Below, in pieces: positions 1 through 10,509 of a stretch of DNA of 64,000 nucleotides. A program made the translations under genes and the position numbers. Below the pieces are notes generated by a model. The model was not told the origin of the DNA. It saw only the letters and a list, made by a program, of their open reading frames with translations, and did no database searches. The stretch is from the NCBI GenBank assembly GCA_036924085.1, contig JAVGWX010000013.1:48454965-48518964 (forward strand), written 5' to 3'. This stretch comes from Ariolimax columbianus (lineage: Eukaryota > Mollusca > Gastropoda > Stylommatophora > Arionidae). How positions within the stretch are numbered: position 1 is the first letter of the stretch; each line of letters begins with the position of its first letter.

Positions 1-170
1 GTGTTGGACCAATACTCCACCAAGTGTAGTGCTGGACCAATGCTCCACCAAATGTAGTGCTGGACCAATGCTCCACCAAATGTAGTGTTGGACCAATGTT
101 CCACCAAATGTAGTGCTGGACCAATGCTTCACCAAATGTAGTGTTTGTATCCAAACTTCACCTAATGTAG
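1..170. repeat. 28-bp tandem array (cut by window edge)
   Basis: About six head-to-tail units of roughly 28 bp, consensus GTGCTGGACCAATGCTCCAC then CAAATGTA. The last two units are diverged. The array begins before the window, so its full length is unknown. Confidence 0.9.
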
Positions 171-354
171 TGCTGAATCCATGTTTTACAAAATGGAATA
201 AAGAGATTGAAATATTACACAGGCGTAGCTTGAAAATAACGACTGCCACACAGAAGGAAGAATACATCTTCACACCCCACCTAACAACATAAATTGACAG
301 TTGAGTTCAAGATGACGACAATGGTAGCTACGATTGCTTCTACTTCCTTCATCA

Positions 355-792
355 TCGTTGCTTTATAATATCGATATTTCCTTCATTAGCAATTGTTTAT
401 AATATCAATATTTCCTGCATAATCGTTAGTTTATAATATCGATATTTCCTGCATAATCGTTAGTTTATAATATCGATATTTCCTGCATAATCGTTGGTTC
501 ATAATATTGCTATTTCCTGCATATTCGTTGGTTTATAATATCTATATTTTATACATAATCGTTGGTTTATAATATTTCTATTTCCTGCATATTCGTTGGT
601 TTATAATATCTATATTTTATACATAATCGTTGGTTTATAATATTTCTATTTCCTGCATATTCGTTGGTTTATAATATCTATATTCTATACATAATCGTTG
701 GTTTATAATATCGATATTTCCTTCGTTATAGTTGATTTATAATATCGATATTTTCTGAATAACAGTTGGTTTATAATATCGATATTTCCTAA
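355..792. repeat. 34-bp AT-rich tandem array
   Basis: About 12 units of roughly 34 bp built around CGATATTTCCTGCATAATCG followed by TTGGTTTATAATAT. Units in the middle have TCTATATTTTATAC in place of the CGATATTTCC start, so two unit types alternate between about 540 and 700. No gene is seen. Confidence 0.9.
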
Positions 793-990
793 CCGTTTTC
801 CTGTAAGTTGTTTATGTGTTTAAGTGTCGCCGCAAATGCATTTTTCCCGTATCCCTGGTGAAGCTCGTGTCATTGCAACATGTACCGATGTATTGTGTTT
901 ATCTTCACGTCAAACTGGGCCTCGACAGGGGAGCAAAGAGTAGTAACACTATAACCTGTAAGGAAGGTTGTAATCAGGGGCGACTGATTG

Positions 991-1234
991 GATGGCGTGG
1001 GCTAGTGGTTATGTGATACGGCTCACAACCGAAGGTGCTGGGTTCGATCCCCATCACAGCACCGGCCGTTACGCCAGGGAAGCAAACCCTTACAAAATGC
1101 AGGAGGAAGCAGGCCCTCACATTAAATGAAAGCCGAAGTTAAATGCACTGGGTCGACAGGAGCAAAATAAAAATCACAGTGCAATGCACGCAGCCTTGGG
1201 GAATACATAAATAAGGCGAACGCAAAAAAAAAAA
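991..1234 (+). mobile_element. SINE-A (tRNA-headed), full copy
   Basis: The head reads GGCGTGGGCTAGTGGTTATG, which resembles an A box, and about 45 bases later GGGTTCGATCCCC matches a pol III B box. A conserved body follows (CACCGGCCGTTACG, then AAACCCTTACAAAATGCAGG), ending in an A run at about 1222-1234. Other copies lie at 13726-13970, 35155-35414 and 59826-60064. The flanks share GCGACT on both sides, which may be a decayed target duplication. SINEs of this kind are pol III transcripts moved by a partner LINE. Confidence 0.85.
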
Positions 1235-1549
1235 CATCGGGTGCGACTAAGGAAGGCTGGGTATATGACTGGCTACATATCATGACGAAACGTTAACTGA
1301 TTGACTCTGAAGAGCCGATATATCGGATCACAAATTTCTTACAAGACCTCAAGACTGATACATCGGCTTGAACAATAGACTGGACGTAAAACTGTATACC
1401 AAACTTGCTTTAGTTCAAATAGGTTAAAGGGGGGGGGGGGCTCGACTACATCGCCACGGGTCTCCCCATATGGCTCGGGATCACTCCACAGAAAGGTACC
1501 CCTCCTACCGAGAGCATCGCACAAAGCACGAAAACGCCATCATAAATCG
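1235..1549. other. No gene seen; poly-G run
   Basis: No coding similarity or recognised repeat. A G run of 11 lies near 1430-1440. Confidence 0.5.
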
Positions 1550-1622
1550 ACCGTCGCAGCTCGAAATCGAACACCGCCCGTCTGAACACGGGGAAACTGC
1601 TTGACCACTTCGCCACGGAGTT
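1550..1622 (-). mobile_element. tRNA-like SINE head
   Basis: On the minus strand CCGTGGCGAAGTGGTCAAGC looks like an A box. About 35 bases on, GTGTTCGATTTCG looks like a B box. The acceptor ends do not pair, so a functional tRNA gene is unlikely and a SINE head or tRNA pseudogene is preferred. Confidence 0.5.
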
Positions 1623-2104
1623 TGTGAATGTAGATATAGTTCCTAGTAGCAGTTTACATTGCAAGAATAACTGTCAGAGATCTAAAATATTATGGACGGA
1701 AAGAGTTGAGCAACTCAAATTTCAACCGATATATTGACATGAACAAAGTTTGATGAATTGGTATGTACCTGATGAAGACCTTTACTCCTCTTGGGGGCTT
1801 AAACAAGTTTCGTTAGATTGCTTAATGCCTGTTAATGTGAATATTTGTATTAAAAGTTTTAACTGCAGCATCCACATTTCCATGAAAGGCTTCGTGACGA
1901 ACAGCGAGTTTTCAAAGGGGAAGCCATCTTGAATTAACCTGGGAATCGGTCGATATCTAAAGCGTACATTCGATTCTTTTTGTAAATATGTTGAAACCAG
2001 CAACGGAAGTTCATAACATAGTATTAAGGCGAATAAACCGATGCGGCGTGTCAATGCTGATTACATTGGTGACCCATTTTCCGCTCCGCTTGCCAATCGC
2101 TGTT
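1623..2104. other. No recognisable feature
   Basis: Short frames on both strands have no recognisable domain, and the stretch matches no other repeat that I can see in the window. Confidence 0.4.
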
Positions 2105-2740
2105 GGTTATATTTTTCCATTATATTTTGGTGAGATTTTTTTCATATTTTTAATATATTTTTTCATATTTGTTGCATATTTTTTTCTTCACATTTTGAAT
2201 ATATTATTTCATATTTTTTGTTTGTTTCATATTTTTTTAAATATTTTTTTCAAATTTGTTGAATTTTTTTCATTTTTTAAAATTGATTTTGTCAAATTTC
2301 TGTTTTATTTTTTCATAATATTCTGATTATATATTTTCATTACATTTTGGTAATACATTTTCAGAATATTTTTGTTATATTTTTCATTATATTTTCCTTA
2401 TATCGTTTCAAAACATTTTCGTTTAAGTTTTTTTTCCATTTTTAAAATATAATTTTACACAATATTTTGGTGTTATTTCTATCGTAATATTATGGACATA
2501 TTTTCAATAACATTTTCGTTATATTTTGTTTAAAATTTGCATTTATTTTGTCATTTTTTTTTAAATTTTATTTTAAATAATTTTTTGATTATATTTTTTG
2601 CAGATTTTTAAATATATTTTTTCACAATTTTACATTACCGCTTTTCATATTTTGTCATAATTCTGTGATCATATATTGTCGTAATATTTTGATATTTCTT
2701 CATAATATATATTATAATATTTTTCATATTTTGATTATAT
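2105..2740. repeat. T-rich low-complexity tract
   Basis: Irregular runs of CATATTTTTT and TTATATTTT over about 630 bp. The 112-residue Phe-rich frame across part of it is a composition effect. Confidence 0.8.
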
Positions 2741-3035
2741 GTTATAATATCTTCATACACAACACTTGGATCATCATTCTTCATTGTACGACTCACTGCA
2801 ACAGGAGCAATAAGAATGAGGAAAACATCTACAGCTGCCCTCATTGCAGGAAGTATCAAATAAATGATTGATAGTGTTCTTTAATTATCGGTTTATGCTA
2901 CTCATTTCCAATCCCAATGCACAGCCTTCCTTAGCTGTCTTTTGGGATATGTATTGTTTACGAAGGTTTTGAGGCGTCTCTCTGCTCAGCGTTTTAAGTA
3001 GAGCATCTTACTACGGCTACAAAAACTGGGAGATG

Positions 3036-3306
3036 TGAGTCGCAGATAACACTCATGATCTGATATAGCAGATAACACTCATGATCTGATATAGCAGATA
3101 ACACTCATGATCTGATATAGCAGATAACACTCATTATCTGATATAGCAGATAACACTCATGATCTGATATAGCAGATAACACTCATGATCTGATATAGCA
3201 GATAACACTCATGATCTGATATAGCAGATACCACCCATGATCTGATATAGCAGATAACACTCATGATCTGATATAGCAGATAACACTCATGATCTGATAT
3301 AGCAGA
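3036..3306. repeat. 26-bp tandem array
   Basis: About ten almost identical head-to-tail units, AGCAGATAACACTCATGATC then TGATAT. One unit has ATTATC in place of ATGATC and another has CCACCC in place of ACACTC. The near identity suggests recent expansion. Confidence 0.95.
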
Positions 3307-3405
3307 AACATTCTACGCTCAGCCGAGGTAAAAACAAGTGACAATATTCAGAATACGAACGAGTCAATGCAGAAAAAAAATGACATCTGTTCAGCCAATC
3401 AAGGA

Positions 3406-3660
3406 ATGCCGTGTAGCGCAGTGGTTAGCGCGCTGGCTTCGCATCTGAGTGGGCCTGAGTTCATTCCCCAGTTTAGGCGGAAATGTTTTTCCAGACCACA
3501 ACGGCTCCTGGGTCGACCGAACCGCAAATGGGTACCGGTTCAGTCTGGGAAGTAAAAGCGGCAAGGGAGAAGAGATGGCTGTCACCCTCATATAACCGAG
3601 CCTTTGAAATGTGAGATCGCTAACATCTACGGCAGTAATGCTAAGAGTTACTTTACTTCT
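3406..3660 (+). mobile_element. SINE-B (tRNA-headed), full copy
   Basis: The A-box-like head is GTGTAGCGCAGTGGTTAGCG and the B-box-like GAGTTCATTCC lies about 40 bases later. The body contains GGGTCGACCGAACCGC and GTACCGGTTCAGTCTGGGAA. It ends with GTTACTTTACTT. A second copy at 12968-13235 agrees along the whole length. Confidence 0.85.
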
Positions 3661-3694
3661 TTATTTTTACAACTAATAAAAAATGGGACATACA

Positions 3695-3850
3695 TTCATG
3701 CGCCTGTTTGGAGAGAACAAAGAATCATTGGAACATGTTCTGCTGGTCTGCCGGCTCCACAAGATGAGCAGATGGCCTGCATGGTCCTCTCCAACCTAAA
3801 TGCAAGATAAACTGTATGGCGACTAGAGAAGTCTGAAAAGGACCGCCGGG
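3695..3850 (+). mobile_element. LINE C-terminal remnant
   Basis: One forward frame reads ESLEHVLLVCRLH then about 20 residues on DKLYGD and SLKRTAG. This resembles the zinc-knuckle-like tail downstream of RNase H in Jockey-type LINEs. It is a short, broken fragment just upstream of the LINE A RT fragment and its family is uncertain. Confidence 0.4.
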
Positions 3851-3959
3851 TTAGAGAGGGTATTTCCCTCGATTATCTCCCTGGAAATATTCGATTATTG
3901 GAGAGGGAACAACGAAGAAGCAGAAGGAAGAAATGTGGATCCAGGTCTGGAAGATCAAA

Positions 3960-4606
3960 TTTCGACATCATTTACTTCTCTTCAACAGCTTCAGGAAAAG
4001 TAACGCTAGGAGAATCAGCTCTTTTATATCGCATTGATTGATCTGACAAAGACATTTGATTTGGTTAGTAGGGGTGGACAAAGGCGGCCCAAGCATGCTG
4101 CTACGGCTAATAATATCGTTCCATGGTTCCATACCATGAAAAGAACAATCCAATTTGATGGTAGCATATCACAATCATTTAGTTTTCACAGGGGTGTTAG
4201 GCAGGGCTGCTTCCTGGCTCCGACAGTTCATAATCTTCTTTGAAATGTGATAATGAAGCGTTCATTAGGAAACGTAAATGAAGGAATCTATCGCCACACT
4301 AGGTCGGATGGTCGGCTGTTTAACCTTGCAAGGCTCAAGGCCAAAATGAAGTTCTGGGAAGTTACCATCAAGGACTTGCTATTTGCTGATTGCAATTGTC
4401 ACTCACAATCAGCAGGGACTTCAGAGTTTGATGGATTTATTTTTTTCAGTCGTTTGCCGATTTTGGTCTCACAATGTCTCAACAGAAAGAACGTGCTGGG
4501 ACAGGAAGTAGATGTCACAACAACTCTTAACATCACAAAATATGAACTGGCATCTGTTCACCAATTCACATACCTGGGATCGCTCATCAACGACACACTC
4601 TCTCTC
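3960..4606 (+). mobile_element. LINE A, RT fragment part 1
   Basis: Decayed RT of a non-LTR retrotransposon. Motifs appear in the right order. LIDLTKTFDLVSR (about 4034-4075) is the palm motif with its first catalytic Asp. GVRQGCFLAPT (about 4190-4225) is the substrate-binding motif. HTRSDGRLFNLARL and DLLFADC (about 4370-4390) follow; in the last, FADD has lost its second Asp. VHQFTYLGSLIND (about 4555-4592) comes next. A stop near 4241 and several shifts break the frame. The RT then stops at LSL and resumes at 5462, so 4607-5461 is inserted DNA. Confidence 0.85.
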
Positions 4607-5285
4607 AGGTTGGCTAGGTTAGGTCATCCCGTAACCGGTGAGGTCGTTGGGGCACACATTAAGACATCTTCACAACACCGCGCAACCCTTCTCTGTCAGC
4701 AGTCGCTGCCTGTGCCTCTTCTGGATGGAGATTGGTCCATTCTTTTGTGTTGTCCTCCCACCTCTTTTTGGGACGGCCTCTTCGTCGTCTGCCTTGCACC
4801 TTTCCGTGAAGGATCTTATTTTCAAGACCATTTGATCTCGATATGTGACCGTACTAAGCGAGTTTCCTTCTTTTGACAGTTGCCAAGTGGTCTTCAGAAG
4901 ACCCTATTGCTGTTGTAATTCTATCTCGTATTTCCTCATTTGTAACTCGATCTATGTACGTGATGTTTAAAAGTCTTCAGAAACATCTCATCTCCAAGGC
5001 CTGTATACTTCGTTCAGCTGTAATTGTCCATGTCTCACAATGTCGCACAAGCATAGTGAAATATTGACAGGACCAGTGTACGCATTAATCTGATGTCCGT
5101 GCATAGTGCTAACAATTTATGTTGTCCGATTTTGTTAAGCCGTGCAAGCGCCGCTATTGTCTGTGCTATTATGGCGAACACCTCTCTAGACCCACAAATA
5201 GGCACTCGCATTGGCAATAAGTTGGTTTGGTCATCTCATGAGAATGCACCCTCATCATCTTCCACTAATGGCTTACAATGCTGGT
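4607..5285 (-). mobile_element. LINE B, antisense RT C-terminus inserted in LINE A
   Basis: On the minus strand, reading from 5217 down, the frame gives IIAQTIAALARLNKIGQHK, IRLMRTLVLSIFHYAC and, in shifted frames, RRKLAWYGHISR, GKVQGRRRRGRPK and a final PQRPHRLRDD. This is the usual order of the RT thumb and C-terminus in another non-LTR family. It is 5' truncated and frameshifted. It interrupts the LINE A protein exactly between LSL and IGKA. Confidence 0.8.
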
Positions 5286-5456
5286 AGATCTGGCTGCAGG
5301 GCAAGGGGGCGGCTGCGAGGTAGGTGGATATAAGACATAAGAGTGATTGTGCAACAACAAGGACTCACATTGACCGACGCAACGCACTTGGCGCAGGATA
5401 GACGACTCAATCTCCCCACGACGCTAAAAGGCACAAGTGGAAGGAAAACTAACTAA
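5286..5456 (+). mobile_element. LINE C, terminal fragment
   Basis: The forward frame reads GRLRGRWI, a stop, DIRVIVQQQGLTLTDATH and LAQDRRL, followed by a Lys/Gly/Thr-rich end and a stop. This is the last part of a LINE ORF2 from a third family. It sits between the antisense LINE B and the resumed LINE A, and the sequence just after it (AACTAACTAACTAG) looks like a short LINE tail. Confidence 0.7.
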
Positions 5457-5461
5457 CTAGT

Positions 5462-5950
5462 TAACTATTGGCAAGGCTGATGCTACATTTGTTCGTCTAA
5501 CAGCGCGTGTTTGGGAGAACCAGACATTTTTTAATGGTTTACAATGCATGTGCCGTCAGCACGTATCTTCCTATATGGTAGCCAAACGTGGAAAACTTGT
5601 GCTATACAAGAACACCTTCCATCTACGGTGCCTGCGATCCATTCTTGGAACTCAACATGAAGAAACAGAGTGATAAATCCAGACGGACACCTTTTGTGCC
5701 GGTCCCCCAATCATGTACACCTTTCTTAGCCAGCGAAGACTACAATGGACTGGTCATGTTCATCGCATGGAAGATGACTTCATTCCCAAAGATATCCTCT
5801 GTGGACAGTTGGCAGATGGCAAGAGAACAGGTTGTTGACTACAGTTGCGGGTCAAAATGTGTGTTAGTCGGACATGAAGGCCCTGGACATGAGTCTGACA
5901 TCCTGGGAAGACAAATCTGCTGATTGATCCTAGTGGAGATGTGCCCTAAA
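5462..5950 (+). mobile_element. LINE A, RT fragment part 2
   Basis: The continuation of LINE A. IGKADATFVRLTARVWEN (about 5468-5520) is the segment expected immediately after the YLGS-LSL motif that ends part 1. Further on, MYFPIW-like and NTFHLRCLRSILG-like segments are scattered over three frames. The late C-terminal region with RRLQWTGHVHRMEDD is readable at about 5740-5775. Together with part 1 it gives most of the RT palm, thumb and C-terminal region of one dead copy. Confidence 0.75.
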
Positions 5951-6544
5951 GAGCCACCCCAACATGGGTGAAAAAAAGCTCTCGCAACACGGAGACTTGG
6001 TACTACAACAGCGCAAGAAAAAATACCCGAACACAACTGTGTAAAGAGTTAGCCACTACAAGGTCTCATCAGGCTATAGCCAGTCAGGATTGCAGCGGGC
6101 TAATACTACTTCTGTACACATGGCCCGAAAAGAGTTGAAACGAGTTTCACATCAGTTAGCTCCCTTTGTTTAACCATTTCAAGACAACTTCACCATCTTT
6201 CTTTGTTTAACAATTTGAAGACAATTTCACCATAAGCCAACGTTATAATCCGCCAATTGTAGACATATACAGTGAGTTCAGCTGTATTACTCTTACCTAT
6301 CACGTTAAGCCTCCCCAGGAAGTCACTTGTTGAATTGAAGTTGTACTTTTGATGTAAAAAAAAGTCTTCAGAATATGGTACTATTACTGTTCATTAAAAT
6401 TGTTGTTTTATCGAACGTTATAAAACCTTAGAGAAATGGGTTTAGCTAACGCTACTTGCAACATAACGCCCTCTTCGTGGCACACACAAGCGTAAGTATA
6501 CTCTGATAATAGGATTCCGGAATTATAGTAATGAGAAAAGACTC
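5951..6544. other. No recognisable feature
   Basis: A possible LINE A tail runs a short way in. Beyond about 6150 no domain, array or dispersed family is seen. Confidence 0.4.
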
Positions 6545-6915
6545 GAACAAACCGGGCCACAGGTTCTTGAAAATATCATTCGAGGTTAATTAATACAGGT
6601 TTATCAGATTTTAAACGGAAAAGATAAATTAGACCATAGCAAATTGTTTTCTTCAATATACATTCGCTTGCAAGAACAAGAGGGAACATCTAAAAATTAA
6701 TTAAAGGAAGGTTCAGATTAGATTCTAGAGAAAAAAATGTTTTTTGGTTTAGTTAGACAGTGGTGAATGCATTGACACAGGAAATAGTGGATTCAGAGTC
6801 AATTAATGCATTCAAAAATAGATTCGACGCTCATAGGTAATTTTAGATCAAGTCAATGTAAAAAAAACTGTTTGTATACAGACTCTGCAGAGTCTTCTAA
6901 ATCATTATAATGACG
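6545..6915 (+). mobile_element. CR1-like LINE 3' end (copy 1)
   Basis: Frames in succession read LIQVYQILNGKDKLDHSK, RFRLDSREK, QTVVNALTQEIVDSESINAF and KNRFDAHR. The order (LIxVYK, NxxF, RSRLD, FxxRVVxxWNxLP, SVNAFKxxLD) is typical of the RT end of CR1/L2/Jockey-type elements. The sequence after the stop (TACAGACTCTGCAGAGTCTT) recurs at 16460-16485 and 51085-51102, which fixes it as the family 3' untranslated end. Confidence 0.8.
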
Positions 6916-7382
6916 TAAGTTAATCCACCATTATGGAGATTCAGCAACATCATCAGAAAGGGGTATTTGCCCTGGGGAATTTCCTAACCTATATCTAGTA
7001 TTAATCTTACTGACATCCATCAGCCAAACCGTGGCCTACTTTAGTTTCCACAATAGACTGTGGCCAAACACGACGTAATATCAATTGCTGCCAAGTAAGG
7101 CGACACCAGGAACTCACTAGCTGCAAGTAAGATAATGGTGAACGTGTTTTATTGGCTTCATCGTTAAACTGACCAGATCAGTGGGTGCTAACAATACGCT
7201 TTATCCCTGGCATAGACGCTCCAGATGTACGTGCTTGCAGATCATGTTACGAGATGGTTTCTAGTACGAGTGCGATTTGAAAAGATTTGCCTCTGAGGAG
7301 ATAATTTAATTAATGTACAAGATTTTCAGATGAGCTAAACATTTTCTTAAAGCTTGGAATGTCGTTTAGGTGAGGTGTTATT
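6916..7382. other. No recognisable feature
   Basis: Single-copy in this window as far as I can see, with no long frame and no tandem structure. Confidence 0.4.
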
Positions 7383-7460
7383 ATGTTTCAGGATTCCGTG
7401 ACGAAACGGTTAAGCCTTCGGCCTCGTGATCAGGTGATGTGGGTTCGACTCCGTACTCCG
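7383..7460 (+). mobile_element. tRNA-like SINE head
   Basis: GTGACGAAACGGTTAAGCC (A-box-like) is followed about 30 bases later by GTGGGTTCGACTCCG (B-box-like). The arms do not form a convincing cloverleaf acceptor stem. A SINE head or tRNA pseudogene is more likely than a working tRNA. Confidence 0.5.
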
Positions 7461-7510
7461 CCGTCTTTTTCACGGGTGCTTAATGCGGAGTCCCCTACCT
7501 CTCGTAGTCG

Positions 7511-7562
7511 CCCCCCCCCCCCAGTCGTCTTGTCCTTCACTTGCCACTGGGGGGGGGGGGGG
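7511..7562. repeat. Poly-C / poly-G hairpin
   Basis: Twelve C then AGT (7511-7525), a 20-base spacer, then ACT and fourteen G (7546-7562). The arms are exact complements and would form a 15-bp stem. It lies immediately after the tRNA-like head at 7383. Confidence 0.85.
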
Positions 7563-7689
7563 TTGGGCGTCTTGAGACGAGAGAGTGAGAATAAAAAGTA
7601 GCGCAGTTAATCCTTACTAAATATATCACTAGCAAAATTAATTATGCGATCATCGTCTACGATGGACAGCAGCCTTTGCCCAAGCCTAA

Positions 7690-8460
7690 TATGTTTCAAC
7701 GTCACACCATTCTGGTTCACACACAAACGTCAACGTCGGATAGGTTGTTGCATTCCGTCGAGGAAGTAATCAGACGTCTTCTCCAAAACCAGGTATGCAC
7801 ATCCTTTTCCACCTTCTCGTCAGAAGCGTATTTGTGTCCCTTGGGGTGTTCCGTCACCCTCAGGAAGAGGAAGAAGTCACATGTTGCCAGATCGAGGCTG
7901 TACGAAGGGTGCAGTAAAATGTCACATTTAAAAGGCTCCCATGCAGCTACTGTTTGTCGATCGCGTGTGGGCAAGCATTGTAGTGCTGAAAATTGTGTGC
8001 GTCTACATTTGAGGGCCCAACTCGGGCACACTTTCCTATACCTAAGCAGGGTGTGGATAATGAGATGGACTCGCTCAATCGAAATCATAAGAAATGCGGT
8101 GATATGTTTCTGCTTGACACGGTAGTTGACGGGAGTCAGTTCGTCAACGCGATCTTGGTGTAGTGCGTCCACCGCTGTGCTGAGTCGTCTGCTGCGAGCC
8201 TTGTCATGCGGGTTCGTCTTGGCTGGATTGTCGCTTTTTACGAGTACGTACCCACCTCTTGACAGTACTGACATCCACACAGGCGTCACCATACACCGCA
8301 GTAATTGTTCGATGCGTGTCGATTGAAACACAACTTTCCATGAAGGCCGCCATTTTACTGCCTGCTGAGTGCATGCGTACATTCCAGGCGCATGCCACTA
8401 CATGGCTCTATATAGTCACTTCATTAGATATTATTTTCATATAAGTGGCACGTGGCTTTG
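7690..8460 (-). mobile_element. mariner transposase, internally deleted
   Basis: On the minus strand the N-terminal region reads ITAVYGDACVDVSTVKRWVR (about 8320-8260). A shifted frame has VHLIIHTLLRYRKVCPSWAL (about 8085-8025), then jumps to HPSYSLDLATCDFFLF and EHPKGHKYASDEKV. In intact mariners about 120 residues with the first two catalytic Asp lie between RYRKV and the HPPYSPDLAP motif; most of that is missing here. The third acidic position is in the SPDLA-type block (SLDLA). The copy cannot encode an active transposase. Confidence 0.85.
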
Positions 8461-8766
8461 AGCACTGTTGTCATAGTTACGGCGCTGGTGGTAACTCTTT
8501 TGAAAATGCGCTCGTAGATATAGAGCCACGACAAAAACACATTGACGAGAACATAGGCAACGACAGAACTCACCAAAACAGCAGAGCTATCAAAGTCATA
8601 CACAGATAACAGAAGTCATTGAAACAGTTTGTATACTTCTCTGAGAACATAAATACACCAACATAACACAGAGGAAACATCCAATAAGGAAAACAGCGAT
8701 AAAATCTATGATGGACCAAGTCTGGAGAAATATTACCATAAGATTGTTAACAAATTAGATGTACAC

Positions 8767-9118
8767 GATTCTGAGTAGTGCATGAGCGATTCTGAGTAGT
8801 GCATGAGCGATTCTGAGTAGTGCATGAGCTGCAACAGTCAGCTACCCATAACCAGAGCTGCCAAGACCCTTCTACACCTCCACGTGGTGATCCTGGATAA
8901 CAGATTGCAACAGAGCAGACTGGTTGAGTACAAGAGATCTGAAAGTGAATATTAGCCGGAACCCACAAATGCATGCTGAAGTCGGCTGTCTTAGACCGAA
9001 AGGTGCAAATATCGCTGTCAAGCTGTAAACTACGATACAACGCGATTCGTTCTCCGGACAACATCCTGCTACTTGCAAAGCCCTTTTTAGACCTTGGTAT
9101 CGGGAGATTGAGAACGAA
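8767..9118 (+). mobile_element. R1 element, copy 1
   Basis: The head is rearranged: GATTCTGAGTAGTGCATGAG is repeated three times in 21-bp steps at 8768-8832. The body then follows the family order. CAGAGCTGCCAAGACCCTTC and GGTGATCCTGGATAACAG come first, then GCTGAAGTCGGCTGTCTTAG and GTAAACTACGATACAACGCG, and finally GAGATTGAGAACGAAC. A short AAGAAGAAG tail ends it. R1 has no recognisable coding capacity. Confidence 0.8.
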
Positions 9119-9139
9119 CAAAAAAAGAAGAAGATTATT

Positions 9140-9445
9140 TACATGTTGTTGTTGTTGCAAGCACATGATGAGTAAAATCACTGTTGTGTGTACCCTAAAG
9201 CGGACGTTAAGCAGCGGGTAGCAGTTGCTTCTGTCACACCCCGAACGTGTCCATGAACATGTACCAGTATTCTCCAGACGGTTCTGCTATGCTTAAGTTA
9301 ACTTCATCTGCGTGTCGCTCACTACTACAGAGATCACGTCAATTCCCTACCTCCCCCTCGTTAGTCACACTACCGTGAAAACAGCCAGTTTGCAGGGAGG
9401 CTTGCGTTGAAGTGACGTGGGGGTCTTGGTCAGTGGCCGTCATTG
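9140..9445 (-). mobile_element. R2 element without array
   Basis: Orientation is taken from the (CAA)n tail, which appears on the plus strand as TTGTTGTTGTTG at about 9147. The diagnostic order on the plus strand follows: a diverged ATGAGTAA and GTGCGCCCTG equivalent, GGACGTTAAGCAGCGGG, TTCATCTGCGTGTCGCTCAC, GAAAACAGCCAGTTTGCAGG and GGGGGTCTTGGTCAGTG. The copy stops where the 37-bp array starts in other copies. Confidence 0.75.
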
Positions 9446-9944
9446 GACCATCAAAACTATATTTCTGCAACCAAAATTGCCCGTTTAGAAAATAATTTGC
9501 TTTTTTTTTTGCAGCCCTTTATGTTGACGTTAATTTAAGACTCTTCTGTGTGTGTGTTTCCGACCCATCCTCGTTCAATCACTTTATAATATAGACAGAA
9601 CCCAACTCTTTCAGATATTTTGGAAGTCGTTATATGACGTCATGCCCACGCCCGAACCTCCATACTCGCAAACCCAGATTGTGTTCAGTGTAAGTATACT
9701 CGCAAACCCAGATTGTGTTCAGTGTACGTATATGCGTATCTCAGCGTGTATGTGGGTCAGCACCTACGCTAGAGCGTGGGAATGGGTAAGGTAGAGGCTA
9801 GTCATGGAGGGATGAAAACATATCGTTTAAGACATGCACAGGTACGAGTTGTGTTATAGATATACACAGTAAGGCTGATGTGAGCAGACATGGGGAGCGA
9901 TCGTCTTTGTATAGACTCATTCATTTTTTATGCACAAGACGTGT
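9446..9944. other. No gene; short direct repeat
   Basis: A roughly 34-bp segment containing TACTCGCAAACCCAGATTGT is present twice in tandem at 9661-9730. Nothing else is recognised. Confidence 0.5.
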
Positions 9945-10410
9945 TCAAATGAAACCAAACCAAACTGCAACAAGTGGACATACGTACAATACGCATGATG
10001 ACGTCAGTTCACATACCAACCGTCAAGTTTGCAAAATGTAATTATCCTCCGACTCATAGTTTCCTCAGCAGACCGTTGAAAGCATGACGTGAGTGATACA
10101 GAATCTTTCCAGAGTTGATCGGCAAGCGGTGATTCGGTTTCTAACAGCTAAAGGATATCGACCAGTTGACATTCATTGCAGAATGCAGGTGGTGTATGGT
10201 GACAAAAGTGTGTCGAAGACAACAGTGAAAAACTGGACAACGATGCTTAAAGAAGGACGCAACAACATGCCCCTGACCTGGTCTCGTAAAATCTTTCGTT
10301 AACTCACGTAATTATTTATACATCGTTGTCCAGTTCTTTACTGTTGTCTTCGACATACTTTTGTCCCCATACACTGCCTGCATTCTGTGATGAATGTTAA
10401 CTGATTAATA
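9945..10410 (+). mobile_element. Snap-back mariner (N-terminal domain inverted on itself)
   Basis: The leader (GTTCAAATGAAACC onward) leads to a frame starting about 10093. It reads QNLSRVDRQAVIRFLTAKGY, RPVDIHCRMQVVYGDKSV and TTVKNWTTMLKEGR, the N-terminal helix-turn-helix domain of a mariner transposase. After a loop of 75 bases, 10321-10403 is the reverse complement of 10163-10245 at about 89 percent identity. A related palindromic copy is at 44178-44720. The catalytic domain is absent. Confidence 0.85.
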
Positions 10411-10509
10411 ATAAGAACTCAATGAAACAGACTATTAAGATATAAGGTCACAGAAAATTTAAACTAGAAGACGTGACAGATCAACACGTATGAACGATCG
10501 GGCTCCATC
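10411..10509. other. No recognisable feature
   Basis: Short spacer between the snap-back mariner and the LINE tail; nothing seen. Confidence 0.4.

Noticed and set aside
991..1100. Functional tRNA gene
   Set aside because: A and B boxes are present but the acceptor arms do not pair, and the same body follows in four places, which marks a SINE.
3036..3306. CRISPR-like regular 26-bp repeats
   Set aside because: Units are head to tail with no unique spacers, and the setting is eukaryotic.
5588..5923. 111-residue frame as an independent gene
   Set aside because: It lies in the decayed C-terminal half of LINE A, in a shifted frame.
9140..9445. R2 as a Helitron-type element
   Set aside because: Tandem repeats inside non-autonomous elements are known from Helitron relatives, but here there is a CAA tail and a 9-bp duplication at one copy, which fit retrotransposition better.
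9945..10410. Active mariner
   Set aside because: Only the N-terminal domain is present and it is followed by its own reverse complement; no catalytic residues.
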